Source of the DNA: Lachnospiraceae bacterium
GTDB taxonomy: Bacteria; Bacillota; Clostridia; Lachnospirales; Lachnospiraceae
Reading direction: 5' to 3'
Assembly (NCBI GenBank): GCA_021199405.1
Contig: JAJQID010000179.1
Span: 1 to 22,477, forward strand
DNA: 22,477 bases
Shown here in pieces: positions 6,871 through 14,186 of this stretch. The position numbers and the translations under genes are program-made. How positions within the stretch are numbered: position 1 is the first letter of the stretch; every line of letters starts with the position of its first letter. Under the pieces are notes generated by a model, which had not been told where the DNA came from, did no database searches, and saw only the letters and a program-made list of their open reading frames with translations.

Positions 6871-9426
6871 TCAGCTGATGGACACCACGGTGTAATCCTG
6901 CTCCTCCACCGCCTTCTGCAGCGCCTCGTTGTCCAGCTCTGCGCCAAGCGTCACCACCGCGGTTCCCGCCTCATGGCTGACAAGAGCGCTCTCCACCTGA
7001 GGCAGAGCCTCCAGCGCCTTCTTCACTCTGGCCTCACAGTGGCCGCACATCATTCCCTCGATTTTCATGGTCTTTGTCATGGTCTTTGATTCCTCTCTTT
7101 CTTTATTTTTATCTGAATGAGCCGCTTTCGATCCTGCCGCTCTCCTGGCACGATCCCTTCTGGTGCTGTGGATGTCCACAAAATTCAGCCGCAGAGCGTT
7201 GGATACCACGCAGAAGCTGGACAGGCTCATGGCCGCCGCCGCAAACATGGGATTCAACTGCCAGCCGAGAACGGAAATAAACACCCCCGCCGCCAGCGGA
7301 ATGCCGATGGCATTGTAAAAGAAGGCCCAGAACAGATTCTCGTGAATATTGGTCAAAGTTGCCCGGCTTAAGCGGATGGCCGCCGGCACGTCGCTTAAGC
7401 GGGAGTGCATCAGCACCACATCCGCGGCATCAATAGCTACGTCCGTACCCGCGCCGATAGCAATTCCCATATCCGCCCGGGTCAGAGCCGGGGCATCGTT
7501 AATGCCGTCGCCCACCATGGCCACCTTTCCCTTCTCCTTCAGGCTGCGAATGACGTTCTCTTTTCCCTCAGGCAAAACCCCCGCAATCACTTCATCCACT
7601 CCCGCCTGGGCACCGATGGCCCGCGCCGTGCGCTCATTGTCACCGGTCAGCATAACCACATGAATGCCCATATTCTGCAGTTCCCTGACCGCCTGAGCGC
7701 TGTCCGGCTTGATAACGTCCGCCACTGCGATAATTCCCAGCAGCTTTCCCTCCTCGCTGAAAAGAAGAGGCGTTTTGCCCTCCTCTGCCAGAGACTGTGC
7801 CCTGCTCTGCAGGTCGGCGGGGACGGAAGTCATGGAGCTGATATAGCCAAGACTGCCGCCACAAAGTGTTTTGCCGCTGCTCTTCCCGGTCAGACCGTTG
7901 CCGGGAAGGGCCTGGAAATCACTGACCGAAATGCTCTCCAGTCCCCTTGCCTTTCCTTCCTCCATCACCGCTCTTGCCAGCGGATGCTCGCTGTTCTTTT
8001 CCAGAGAAAAGGCGCTGATGAGAAGCTGTTCCTCCGCGACGCCCTCCGCCGGCAGAATATCCGTCACCTTCGGCTCTCCCGCTGTGATGGTGCCGGTTTT
8101 GTCAAGAGCCACAATGTCCACCTTGCCGGTCTCCTCCAGAGAAACAGCGGTCTTAAATAAAATCCCGTTTTTGGCACCCACCCCGTTGCCCACCATAATG
8201 GCCACCGGGGTCGCCAGTCCCAGCGCACAGGGGCAGGAAATCACCAGCACGGAAATGCCCCTCGCCAGCGCAAAGCCCACGCTTTGTCCGGACAAAAGCC
8301 AGACTGCAATGGTGATCAGGGCGATGGTAATGACCGTTGGCACAAACACCCCGGAAACCCGGTCCGCCACCTTGGCAATGGGAGCCTTGGTAGCCGCTGC
8401 GTCACTGACCATACGGATAATCTGGGCCAGAGTCGTGTCCTCTCCCACCCGGGTAGCCCGGCAGCGCAGCAGGCCGGACTGATTGACCGTCGCCGCCGAC
8501 ACCCCGTCGCCCTGTACCTTATCCACCGGAATGCTCTCTCCGGTCAGGGCGGACTCATTGACCGCGCTGCTGCCCTCCAGCACCACGCCGTCCACCGGAA
8601 TATTTTCTCCCGGGCGCACCACAAAGATATCATCCTTCTGCACCTGCTCTATAGGAAGCTCCACCTCCATGCCGTTCCGCTCCACTACAGCGGTTTTGGG
8701 CGTCAGCTTCATCAGGCTTTTCAGGGCGTCCGTGGTCTTCCCCTTGGAGCGGGCCTCCAGCATCTTGCCCACCGTGATCAGCGTCAGAATCATGGCTGCG
8801 GACTCAAAATAGAACTCGTCCATGTAGCTCATGACCGCTTCCATGTCACCCTTCACCTGGGCGTCGGTCATGGCAAACAGAGCGTAGGTGCTGTACACAA
8901 AGGCCGCCGAGGAGCCCAAAGCCACCAGCGTGTCCATATTGGGTGCACGGTGAATCAGCCCCTGAAAGCCGCTGATAAAAAATTTCTGATTGATCACCAT
9001 GACGATTCCGGTCAGCAGAAGCTCCAGGAGCCCCATGGCCACATGATTTCCCTCAAAAAAGGCAGGTACGGGCCAGCCCCACATCATATGTCCCATGGAA
9101 AAATACATCAGCACCACAAGGAATACCAGCGACGCGATCAGCCGCTTTTTTAAAACCGGCGTCTCTCTGTCCTTCAGCGCGTCCTCATCCGCCGCTGATG
9201 AGGCTGCTGCCGAGGCGGATCTCCCCGCTCCTTTTAAGGACGCGCCATAGCCAGCCTCCTCCACTGCCGCGATAATCTGCTGTGCGGACGCACTTCCCTC
9301 CACGCCCATGGAATTGGTTAAAAGACTGACCGAGCAGGAGGTCACACCCTCCACCTTTGACACCGCCTTCTCCACCCGGGCCGAGCAGGCGGCACAGCTC
9401 ATGCCCGTCACATTATATTGCTCCAA
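6871..9426 (-). CDS. copA: Copper-exporting P1B-type ATPase with a C-terminal CopZ-like domain
   Basis: An 851-residue Cu(I) efflux pump in the cytoplasmic membrane. Order of motifs: N-terminal metal-binding domain with CAAC (11-14), actuator TGES (295-298), membrane site CPC (398-400), phosphorylation site DKTGT (442-446), HP (481-482), GDGINDAP (639-646), and YN (704-705) plus MSLSS (733-737), which mark the Cu(I) subgroup. After a charged linker, a second metal-binding domain occupies 783-851 with GMMCGHC (791-797). Its first residues (MTKTMKIEG) look like the start of a free-standing CopZ chaperone, so it is probably a fusion. The start codon is TTG at 9426, chosen because AAGGAGG lies 8 bases upstream. 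It is the second gene of the csoR-copA operon (43-base gap), de-repressed by copper. Confidence 0.95.
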   Translation of the reverse strand: MEQYNVTGMSCAACSARVEKAVSKVEGVTSCSVSLLTNSMGVEGSASAQQIIAAVEEAGYGASLKGAGRSASAAASSAADEDALKDRETPVLKKRLIASLVFLVVLMYFSMGHMMWGWPVPAFFEGNHVAMGLLELLLTGIVMVINQKFFISGFQGLIHRAPNMDTLVALGSSAAFVYSTYALFAMTDAQVKGDMEAVMSYMDEFYFESAAMILTLITVGKMLEARSKGKTTDALKSLMKLTPKTAVVERNGMEVELPIEQVQKDDIFVVRPGENIPVDGVVLEGSSAVNESALTGESIPVDKVQGDGVSAATVNQSGLLRCRATRVGEDTTLAQIIRMVSDAAATKAPIAKVADRVSGVFVPTVITIALITIAVWLLSGQSVGFALARGISVLVISCPCALGLATPVAIMVGNGVGAKNGILFKTAVSLEETGKVDIVALDKTGTITAGEPKVTDILPAEGVAEEQLLISAFSLEKNSEHPLARAVMEEGKARGLESISVSDFQALPGNGLTGKSSGKTLCGGSLGYISSMTSVPADLQSRAQSLAEEGKTPLLFSEEGKLLGIIAVADVIKPDSAQAVRELQNMGIHVVMLTGDNERTARAIGAQAGVDEVIAGVLPEGKENVIRSLKEKGKVAMVGDGINDAPALTRADMGIAIGAGTDVAIDAADVVLMHSRLSDVPAAIRLSRATLTNIHENLFWAFFYNAIGIPLAAGVFISVLGWQLNPMFAAAAMSLSSFCVVSNALRLNFVDIHSTRRDRARRAAGSKAAHSDKNKEREESKTMTKTMKIEGMMCGHCEARVKKALEALPQVESALVSHEAGTAVVTLGAELDNEALQKAVEEQDYTVVSIS

Positions 9427-9469
9427 AATAATCGCCTCCTTATTTCGAATCGGCTGTGATATAGTAACA

Positions 9470-9898
9470 TTATTTCATCAGCTTCTGCAGGGTAAATACC
9501 AGCTCATCCACAGTATCTTCTTTTCCCTCTTTGATATCCCTGACCACACAGTGTTTGATGTGATTTGCCATCAATTCCCTGTTAAACGCATTCATGGCCG
9601 CAGTCACCGCCGCCGACTGGGTCAGAATATCGGGACAGTATGCGTCCCGCTCCACCATCCCCCGGATGCCCCGGATCTGGCCCTCGATGCGGTTTAAGCG
9701 GTTGATCAGCTTTCGAACCTCCTCCGCGGAGCGCTCCGTAGTCTTGCCGCAGCAGCAGGAGCTCTGCCCGTCATCCTTCGTCTCCGGTGTTGACACGGAA
9801 ACGGTTTCCGTATTACAGGAAGTCATGACCTCATTCGACGTCTGTTCCCCCGTCTCTGCCAAAGCAGCAATTTCCTCTTCTGTTTTATGATTTCCCAT
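9470..9898 (-). CDS. csoR: CsoR copper-sensing repressor with Cys-rich N-terminal extension
   Basis: A 142-residue all-helical repressor that releases DNA on binding Cu(I). The core begins near residue 57 (SAEEVRKLINRLNRIEGQIR). The copper ligands are visible with the exact spacing known from Mycobacterium CsoR: Cys88, His113 and Cys117 (C-x24-H-x3-C). About 55 extra N-terminal residues, mostly acidic and polar, end in SSCCCGK (47-52), a possible additional metal site. The frame extends to a GTG at 9919, but GGAGG 5 bases before the ATG at 9898 supports the shorter protein. Two CsoR-type dyads lie in its own promoter region, so it represses itself and copA. Confidence 0.93.
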   Translation of the reverse strand: MGNHKTEEEIAALAETGEQTSNEVMTSCNTETVSVSTPETKDDGQSSCCCGKTTERSAEEVRKLINRLNRIEGQIRGIRGMVERDAYCPDILTQSAAVTAAMNAFNRELMANHIKHCVVRDIKEGKEDTVDELVFTLQKLMK

Positions 9899-9973
9899 CA
9901 AATCCTCCGTCATCCACACATCTGTCCTCTCTGCCTGTCAATCTGTGTCAGAATAACAATCAATCACGCAAAA

Positions 9974-9990
9974 ATACCCCGGCAGGGTAT
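9974..9990. promoter_or_regulatory. CsoR operator 2 (downstream of the start point)
   Basis: The dyad ATACCC-CGGCA-GGGTAT has the same arms and spacing as operator 1. Its centre is 35 bp from that of operator 1, so it lies just after the expected start point, where it would act as a roadblock or a second tetramer site. Confidence 0.75.
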
Positions 9991-10003
9991 CTGTGCTGTC
10001 TGC

Positions 10004-10032
10004 ATAATATACCCTGCCTGGGTATTTGTCAA
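10004..10032 (-). promoter_or_regulatory. csoR-copA promoter
   Basis: TTGACA (10032-10027), a 17-bp spacer, and TATTAT (10009-10004), with a start expected near 9997. The spacer is almost entirely occupied by a CsoR-type dyad. Confidence 0.85.
10009..10025. promoter_or_regulatory. CsoR operator 1 (between -35 and -10)
   Basis: The dyad ATACCC-TGCCT-GGGTAT is a perfect 6-5-6 inverted repeat with the G/C-rich core flanked by TA typical of CsoR boxes. It fills the spacer of the csoR promoter. Confidence 0.8.
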
Positions 10033-10069
10033 TAGGAAATTTTCAGGTTATCAATTTATTCTCTTCTTT

Positions 10070-10618
10070 TCACTCTGAAGCCTCTGTACCGGTGACAAGA
10101 GTATATTCTTTTTTCGCCTGATAAAACAGATACAGAAATACCACTTGCGCCGCCAGCCCACCGGCTATACAAATCGCCCCCAATATGGGCATCAGCATGA
10201 GAGCGATCACACCCGCGATGGAAAAAATTGCCGTGGCAAGCCAGACATTTTCAAGCGTGCCGCTCCTGAAGCTGCTGTTATACGTATCTTCCATATCTCT
10301 GACGCCCAGAATAATGCAATAATCAATATACAAAGAAACGCAGGTAACCGCCATACTTAAAACGGCGAATGGCCAGGTATCCCCATAATAAGTAATCCCA
10401 AACAACTGAAGCACCCAGATCACAGTGCCATAAACTGCCATCCCCACAATAAACGGATATGCCCTTGAAAAATGATTGCTCTCCTGTGACATCTCCCGAC
10501 AGCCCATAAAAATAAAAATATAACCCACAAAGTCCGGCAGAACTCCCACAACATGACCATTCGCATTGACTGTCAGGTCAAAAAATACAAGCAACATTCC
10601 GATAAAAATTTTCTGCAT
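10070..10618 (-). CDS. Unknown multi-pass membrane protein
   Basis: A 182-residue protein of unknown function with about five hydrophobic segments: near 3-17, 28-38 (FVGYIFIFMG), 55-73, 82-104 and 125-170. Polar landmarks are the N-terminal FFDLTVNANGHVVGVLPDF and a short CREMSQESNHF loop. The C-terminus is charged (KKEYTLVTGTEASE). The ATG at 10618 has AGGAGG 6 bases upstream. It lies 127 bases after the second M56 gene in the same direction with no clear terminator between, so it may be the third gene of that BlaI/M56 unit; a separate weak promoter cannot be excluded. It shows no enzyme motif. An accessory partner of the M56 sensor is an inference from position only. Confidence 0.75.
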   Translation of the reverse strand: MQKIFIGMLLVFFDLTVNANGHVVGVLPDFVGYIFIFMGCREMSQESNHFSRAYPFIVGMAVYGTVIWVLQLFGITYYGDTWPFAVLSMAVTCVSLYIDYCIILGVRDMEDTYNSSFRSGTLENVWLATAIFSIAGVIALMLMPILGAICIAGGLAAQVVFLYLFYQAKKEYTLVTGTEASE

Positions 10619-10650
10619 GCTGTTCCTCCTCTAAAGCCAGATAAACCCCT

Positions 10651-10671
10651 TCTGTATTTTTCTTTTACAGA
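10651..10671. repeat. Inverted repeat in the leader of the unknown membrane gene
   Basis: TCTGTA-N9-TACAGA lies about 33 bases upstream of the ATG at 10618. It could be an operator or a weak hairpin. The rest of the 127-base gap (10619-10745) shows only the ribosome site and A/T-rich sequence with no convincing promoter. Confidence 0.35.
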
Positions 10672-10745
10672 TTGATCTCAGGATATCATACCGAAAATGC
10701 TACAGGCAACAGGAAATCAAAAGCTTAAAGATATTTTAAGATACT

Positions 10746-13436
10746 TTACGGCACATACTGCTCTTCAATATAAGTAACCGCTCCTTCCACCATCTCAAAC
10801 CAGAACAGCCCGCATTGAGAATAGTCAGCAGAAACGCCGCCCTCCACCTCCATCATCTGCGCCCTCTCCTGCAAAATGGCAGAAAGCTCTCCCAAAGAAA
10901 CCTCATTTTCCATAGGATAATAAGAGTTCTCCCAGTCCAGCGGCAACGCCCTGCACTCCTCCGATAAGGTCAGACTTTCCGCGGAGGAATCCGGATTGTA
11001 AATCAGAAAGCCGCCCGGCATGTCCTCTTCAGTGATTCCAAGCTCTGCCATCCGCTCCGTATCAGTCAGAGTAATCCATTCCACCGTATCTACCTCAGCG
11101 GAGCCATCTTCAAAATATAAAATATATCCCAGAATGCGGTCTGAAGCCGTATAAGCATCATCTCCACTCCGGCCACTTTCATTTTCAGAAGACGAAGGAT
11201 TGATCGAGTAAATTTTGCACTCTCCCTCAGAATCCTCCGCAAACCAGATAATCCCGTCGTCCACGCACACGCCCATGGAATTGGCAAACATATATTTTGT
11301 GAAAATATTGGCAGCATTGCCTGCAAAATTATGATACTCCATCAGATCATCATAATAGAGAAGCATCTCCTCCTCATCAGACACCACCACCTCTTCCTCC
11401 AGCCTGAGCGTGATCGGATAATGGATCATCTGCGCAAACGCCTCCCTGTCACCCGCCGCCACAGCTGCCTTAACAGACGCTGCAAAGTACTCTGCCTGAG
11501 AAGCTGTCACCCCTATGAAATTGCTGCCGGAATAATAGTCCTCCGCATCCCCGCCAATCTCATAGAATGTGTACAGATAAAAAGCAAATTCCACATTCTC
11601 GCCAAAGGCATTTCCCTTCACGCTCAGATAAATCCCGCCGTCTTCATCCTCCGCCGCATACCCCTCCAGGTGTCCGCCGTCGCTGTTTTCCACATAAAAA
11701 GAATCCTCTCCGTTGATTTCTCCCTCAAAGGTATCCTCCTCATCGCTCCTTGTAATTACTGAGAAGGTAAGCGCGTTTCCCTGTCTGGTGACCATGGCGC
11801 GGAGCTCCACCCCTGTCTGTCTGACGATGCCGCTGTAAATATTGTGGCTTTCATCATAAATAATATCATCCAGCACGTAAGTGTCAGAAATCTCTTCCAA
11901 TGACGCCGCCGCATTACTCAGCGTCACCCTGATATCCTCCTTGAATCCCTCCATTCCCGGAGTGCTGTCATTAATCATGACAGCTGTCACAAAGACAAGC
12001 TCATCATCCTGCTTTTCAAAAATCAGATATTCACTGTTTGGATAGCCAGCAGTAAGCCAGCCCTCCGAATCCATTGCCATTCCTCCCACCAAAATAACAG
12101 CGTCGGGATCATCTACCAGAAATTCGTAATTCATCAGCCAGACCTGATAGTCTGCTCCATCCAGATCCTCATAGGTGCATGACAGCTCAAGAGAACTGAT
12201 CCTCCAGTCCAGATAATTATAAGCGCCGTACATTATCCGTTCAGACGCCCCCTCCTGTAAGATTTGCCATGCTTCCATTTCCTGCAAGATCCACGCTCTG
12301 GACGCCTGCTGAACCGCCTCCGGTGCGTCTGCTGTATCTGTGCTGTAATACGTTTTGCTTGTTTCAGCTTCTCCTGTATCAGAAGCCGCCTCGGTTATGC
12401 CAGCTTCTCCCACGCCGGAAGCGTCCTCAGCTGTGCCGGCTTCTTCCCTGTCAGAATCCGGATTTAGCGCCAACGCCGCAATGATGATGAGGCACACAAC
12501 TGCCGCCGCTGCCGCCGCCACAGGTTTTGCCTTCCGGTAACCCAGCACATTTTTGATGCGGCTTTTCACATTGCCCTCCCCAAAAGCCACCGGAATTCCT
12601 CTGACTCTCTCCTTCCTGCCGTCTCCCGCCGCCAGCGACAGAAGGGACCCGGAATACTCCTTCTTCACCCCGTTTCCCAGCTTCCGGAGCACCGCCTCAT
12701 CGCAGGATAGCTCCATATCCCTGCCGCTCAAAAAGAAGGCCAGCCACACCAGCGGATTGAACCAATACAGACACAGAGCCACGCAGCCCAGAAAACGGAA
12801 AATTGGATCCCCTCTGCGGATGTGAATCTGTTCATGCAGAAGCATATACCTTCGCTCCTCATCACCCAGTCCCTCCGGCAGATAGATGCGAGGACGAAGC
12901 AGGCCATAGACGAAGGGAGTCCCACCGCCCGGCAACTGATAGATATTTCCTTCCTCACACGGAGCGCCCTTCAGACATTTTCTGAAGCGCAAAAGCGATA
13001 TCAGCTGATATGCCGTCATCGAAAACACACCCAACAGCCAGATTCGCGCCCCCACAAACAACACGACCTGCATGGGATTGACGGAATCACCCACATTCGC
13101 CACGGGAAGAGAAGCCCCTGTCGCCTCATTTACTGTCTCACTCATTGCCCCCGCGGGCAACTGCACCTGCGGCTGTGCCTGAACCCCAATGTCAGAAGGA
13201 ATATATTCCATCCTCCCCTGTTCAGCTACCACGCCGCCGTTGACCGCGCCCAGCAGTGAAAACGCCGATTCTAAGGAAACAGGACAAAGCAGCCGAAACA
13301 GCACCACCGCCCATAAAATATAGGAAAAGATTTTGGGCGCTCTTTTCAGAAAAAGGCGAAAGACACAGACCGCCAGAATCACCACACTGGCCGTCAGGCT
13401 CATATTCAGAATCTCAATAAAAATATTTTCCAGCAT
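10746..13436 (-). CDS. M56 (BlaR1-like) membrane metalloprotease with a different large extracellular region
   Basis: About 896 residues. The N-terminal half is BlaR1-like: helices near 13-30, 37-55, 122-145, 213-237 and 304-324, zinc motif HEQIH (201-205), the ELSCDEAV block (242-249), and VKSRIKNVLGYRKAK before the last helix. About 570 residues follow outside the membrane, rich in Asp, Glu, Ser and Tyr. They include a stretch (from GDREAFAQMIHYPITL to GIIWFAE) resembling NTF2-like folds, but no penicillin-binding motifs. The frame extends to 13457, but GGGGGA 6 bases before the ATG at 13436 supports the shorter form. It follows the second BlaI gene by 117 bases, and probably senses an extracellular signal and triggers cleavage of that repressor. 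Its sensor region is not similar by eye to that of the first M56 protein. Confidence 0.87.
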   Translation of the reverse strand: MLENIFIEILNMSLTASVVILAVCVFRLFLKRAPKIFSYILWAVVLFRLLCPVSLESAFSLLGAVNGGVVAEQGRMEYIPSDIGVQAQPQVQLPAGAMSETVNEATGASLPVANVGDSVNPMQVVLFVGARIWLLGVFSMTAYQLISLLRFRKCLKGAPCEEGNIYQLPGGGTPFVYGLLRPRIYLPEGLGDEERRYMLLHEQIHIRRGDPIFRFLGCVALCLYWFNPLVWLAFFLSGRDMELSCDEAVLRKLGNGVKKEYSGSLLSLAAGDGRKERVRGIPVAFGEGNVKSRIKNVLGYRKAKPVAAAAAAVVCLIIIAALALNPDSDREEAGTAEDASGVGEAGITEAASDTGEAETSKTYYSTDTADAPEAVQQASRAWILQEMEAWQILQEGASERIMYGAYNYLDWRISSLELSCTYEDLDGADYQVWLMNYEFLVDDPDAVILVGGMAMDSEGWLTAGYPNSEYLIFEKQDDELVFVTAVMINDSTPGMEGFKEDIRVTLSNAAASLEEISDTYVLDDIIYDESHNIYSGIVRQTGVELRAMVTRQGNALTFSVITRSDEEDTFEGEINGEDSFYVENSDGGHLEGYAAEDEDGGIYLSVKGNAFGENVEFAFYLYTFYEIGGDAEDYYSGSNFIGVTASQAEYFAASVKAAVAAGDREAFAQMIHYPITLRLEEEVVVSDEEEMLLYYDDLMEYHNFAGNAANIFTKYMFANSMGVCVDDGIIWFAEDSEGECKIYSINPSSSENESGRSGDDAYTASDRILGYILYFEDGSAEVDTVEWITLTDTERMAELGITEEDMPGGFLIYNPDSSAESLTLSEECRALPLDWENSYYPMENEVSLGELSAILQERAQMMEVEGGVSADYSQCGLFWFEMVEGAVTYIEEQYVP

Positions 13437-13510
13437 TTCTTTTCCCCCGTCTTTCATCTGTGCTCACGATATTCGCATTTTTCCCGGTCCGGCACAGCGT
13501 CTCAAACTTA

Positions 13511-13559
13511 TCACTGTTATCTCGCTTATATTACTTCAGCTGCCTCACTGTTATCACGC
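13511..13559. repeat. Direct repeat pair between blaI and the M56 gene of module 2
   Basis: Two 15-base copies (13511-13525 and 13545-13559) differ at one position and share the core TCACTGTTATC, 34 bases apart. The second copy overlaps the blaI stop codon. No promoter or terminator is evident in this 117-base spacer; the role is unknown. Confidence 0.5.
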
Positions 13560-13931
13560 ATCCTCCGTCCTGTCGTCCTCATATTCCTCTATCAGCTTCC
13601 TCAGTTCCTTCACCTCCTCGCCGCTCAGCTTCTTTCTCTTCGAAAACGCCGCCAGAAACATGGGCAGAGAGCCGTCAAAATTTTCCTCCAGAAAAAGCTC
13701 CCCCCTGGCCGCCTGAAATTCCTCCCTGGTCACCAGCGCCGTCACCGTTCCGCCCTTGTTGGCAAACAATTCCCTGACGCAGAGACGCTTCAGCATCGTG
13801 TAGGTGGTCGTCCTCTTCCAGCCAAACTCCGCCTCCGCCAGCTTCGCCAGTTCCCCTGAGCCGATGGGCTCCCTCTCCCAGATCAGCTCCGCGAATTTCT
13901 GTTCCATCTCTCCAAGCCTGTATTTTTCCAC
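13554..13931 (-). CDS. BlaI/MecI family repressor (module 2)
   Basis: A 125-residue winged-helix repressor, paralogue of the one at 6298-6663; the two align without gaps over about 118 residues. The DNA-binding region includes KRTTTYTMLKRL (39-50); the C-terminal part has DGSLPMFLAAFSKRKKLS. The frame is open to 14051, but the start is best placed at a GTG (13931): AAGGAG lies 7 bases upstream and the protein then begins level with other BlaI proteins. It has no CopY cysteine motif. Like its paralogue it has Ala95-Phe96 where MecI is cut at Asn-Phe. It should repress its own operon through the two dyads upstream and be relieved by the M56 protein encoded next. A long leader of about 165 bases separates promoter and start. 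Confidence 0.9.
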   Translation of the reverse strand: MEKYRLGEMEQKFAELIWEREPIGSGELAKLAEAEFGWKRTTTYTMLKRLCVRELFANKGGTVTALVTREEFQAARGELFLEENFDGSLPMFLAAFSKRKKLSGEEVKELRKLIEEYEDDRTEDA

Positions 13932-14078
13932 AGGGATTCTCCTTTCCAAAACAAACATGTTCATAGATAAAAATCGATTGCTCCGCTCTCTGACCATCGC
14001 TTCACAATAATCCATGCTGAGCAGATATCCCCCGGACATCCGGCGCCTCACGCAATCAATCCTGCAACAAAATTATCC

Positions 14079-14120
14079 TGTCTAATTTCATTAGACATTG
14101 TTAGTCTAACATTGTTAGAC
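14079..14120. promoter_or_regulatory. Double BlaI operator, two GTCTAA-N5-TTAGAC dyads
   Basis: Perfect 6-5-6 dyads at 14080-14096 and 14104-14120 have centres 24 bp apart. One lies over the spacer and -10, the other over the start point. With module 1 the shared consensus is GTCTA-N7-TAGAC. Confidence 0.75.
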
Positions 14121-14131
14121 AAATATGTCAA
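14103..14131 (-). promoter_or_regulatory. Promoter of BlaI/M56 module 2
   Basis: TTGACA (14131-14126), a 17-bp spacer and TAGACT (14108-14103), with a start near 14096. Both hexamers and the spacer length are identical to the module 1 promoter, and again the -10 is part of an operator half-site. Confidence 0.75.
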
Positions 14132-14133
14132 GC

Positions 14134-14162
14134 AAAAAAGGAGGCCCTTTCAGAGCCTCCTT
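14134..14162 (-). terminator. Intrinsic terminator of the rlmL-rdgB-yfcE operon
   Basis: A perfect 8-bp stem (14138-14145 with 14155-14162) with a 9-base loop is followed by TTTTTT on the minus strand. It ends 3 bases before the -35 of the module 2 promoter. Confidence 0.85.
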
Positions 14163-14186
14163 CTGATCCATCTCATCATATTTTAT

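Noticed and set aside
7405..9153. Long plus-strand open frames across copA
   Set aside because: They are antisense shadows of a complete, motif-rich CopA frame and have His/Gln/Arg-rich composition typical of shadows.
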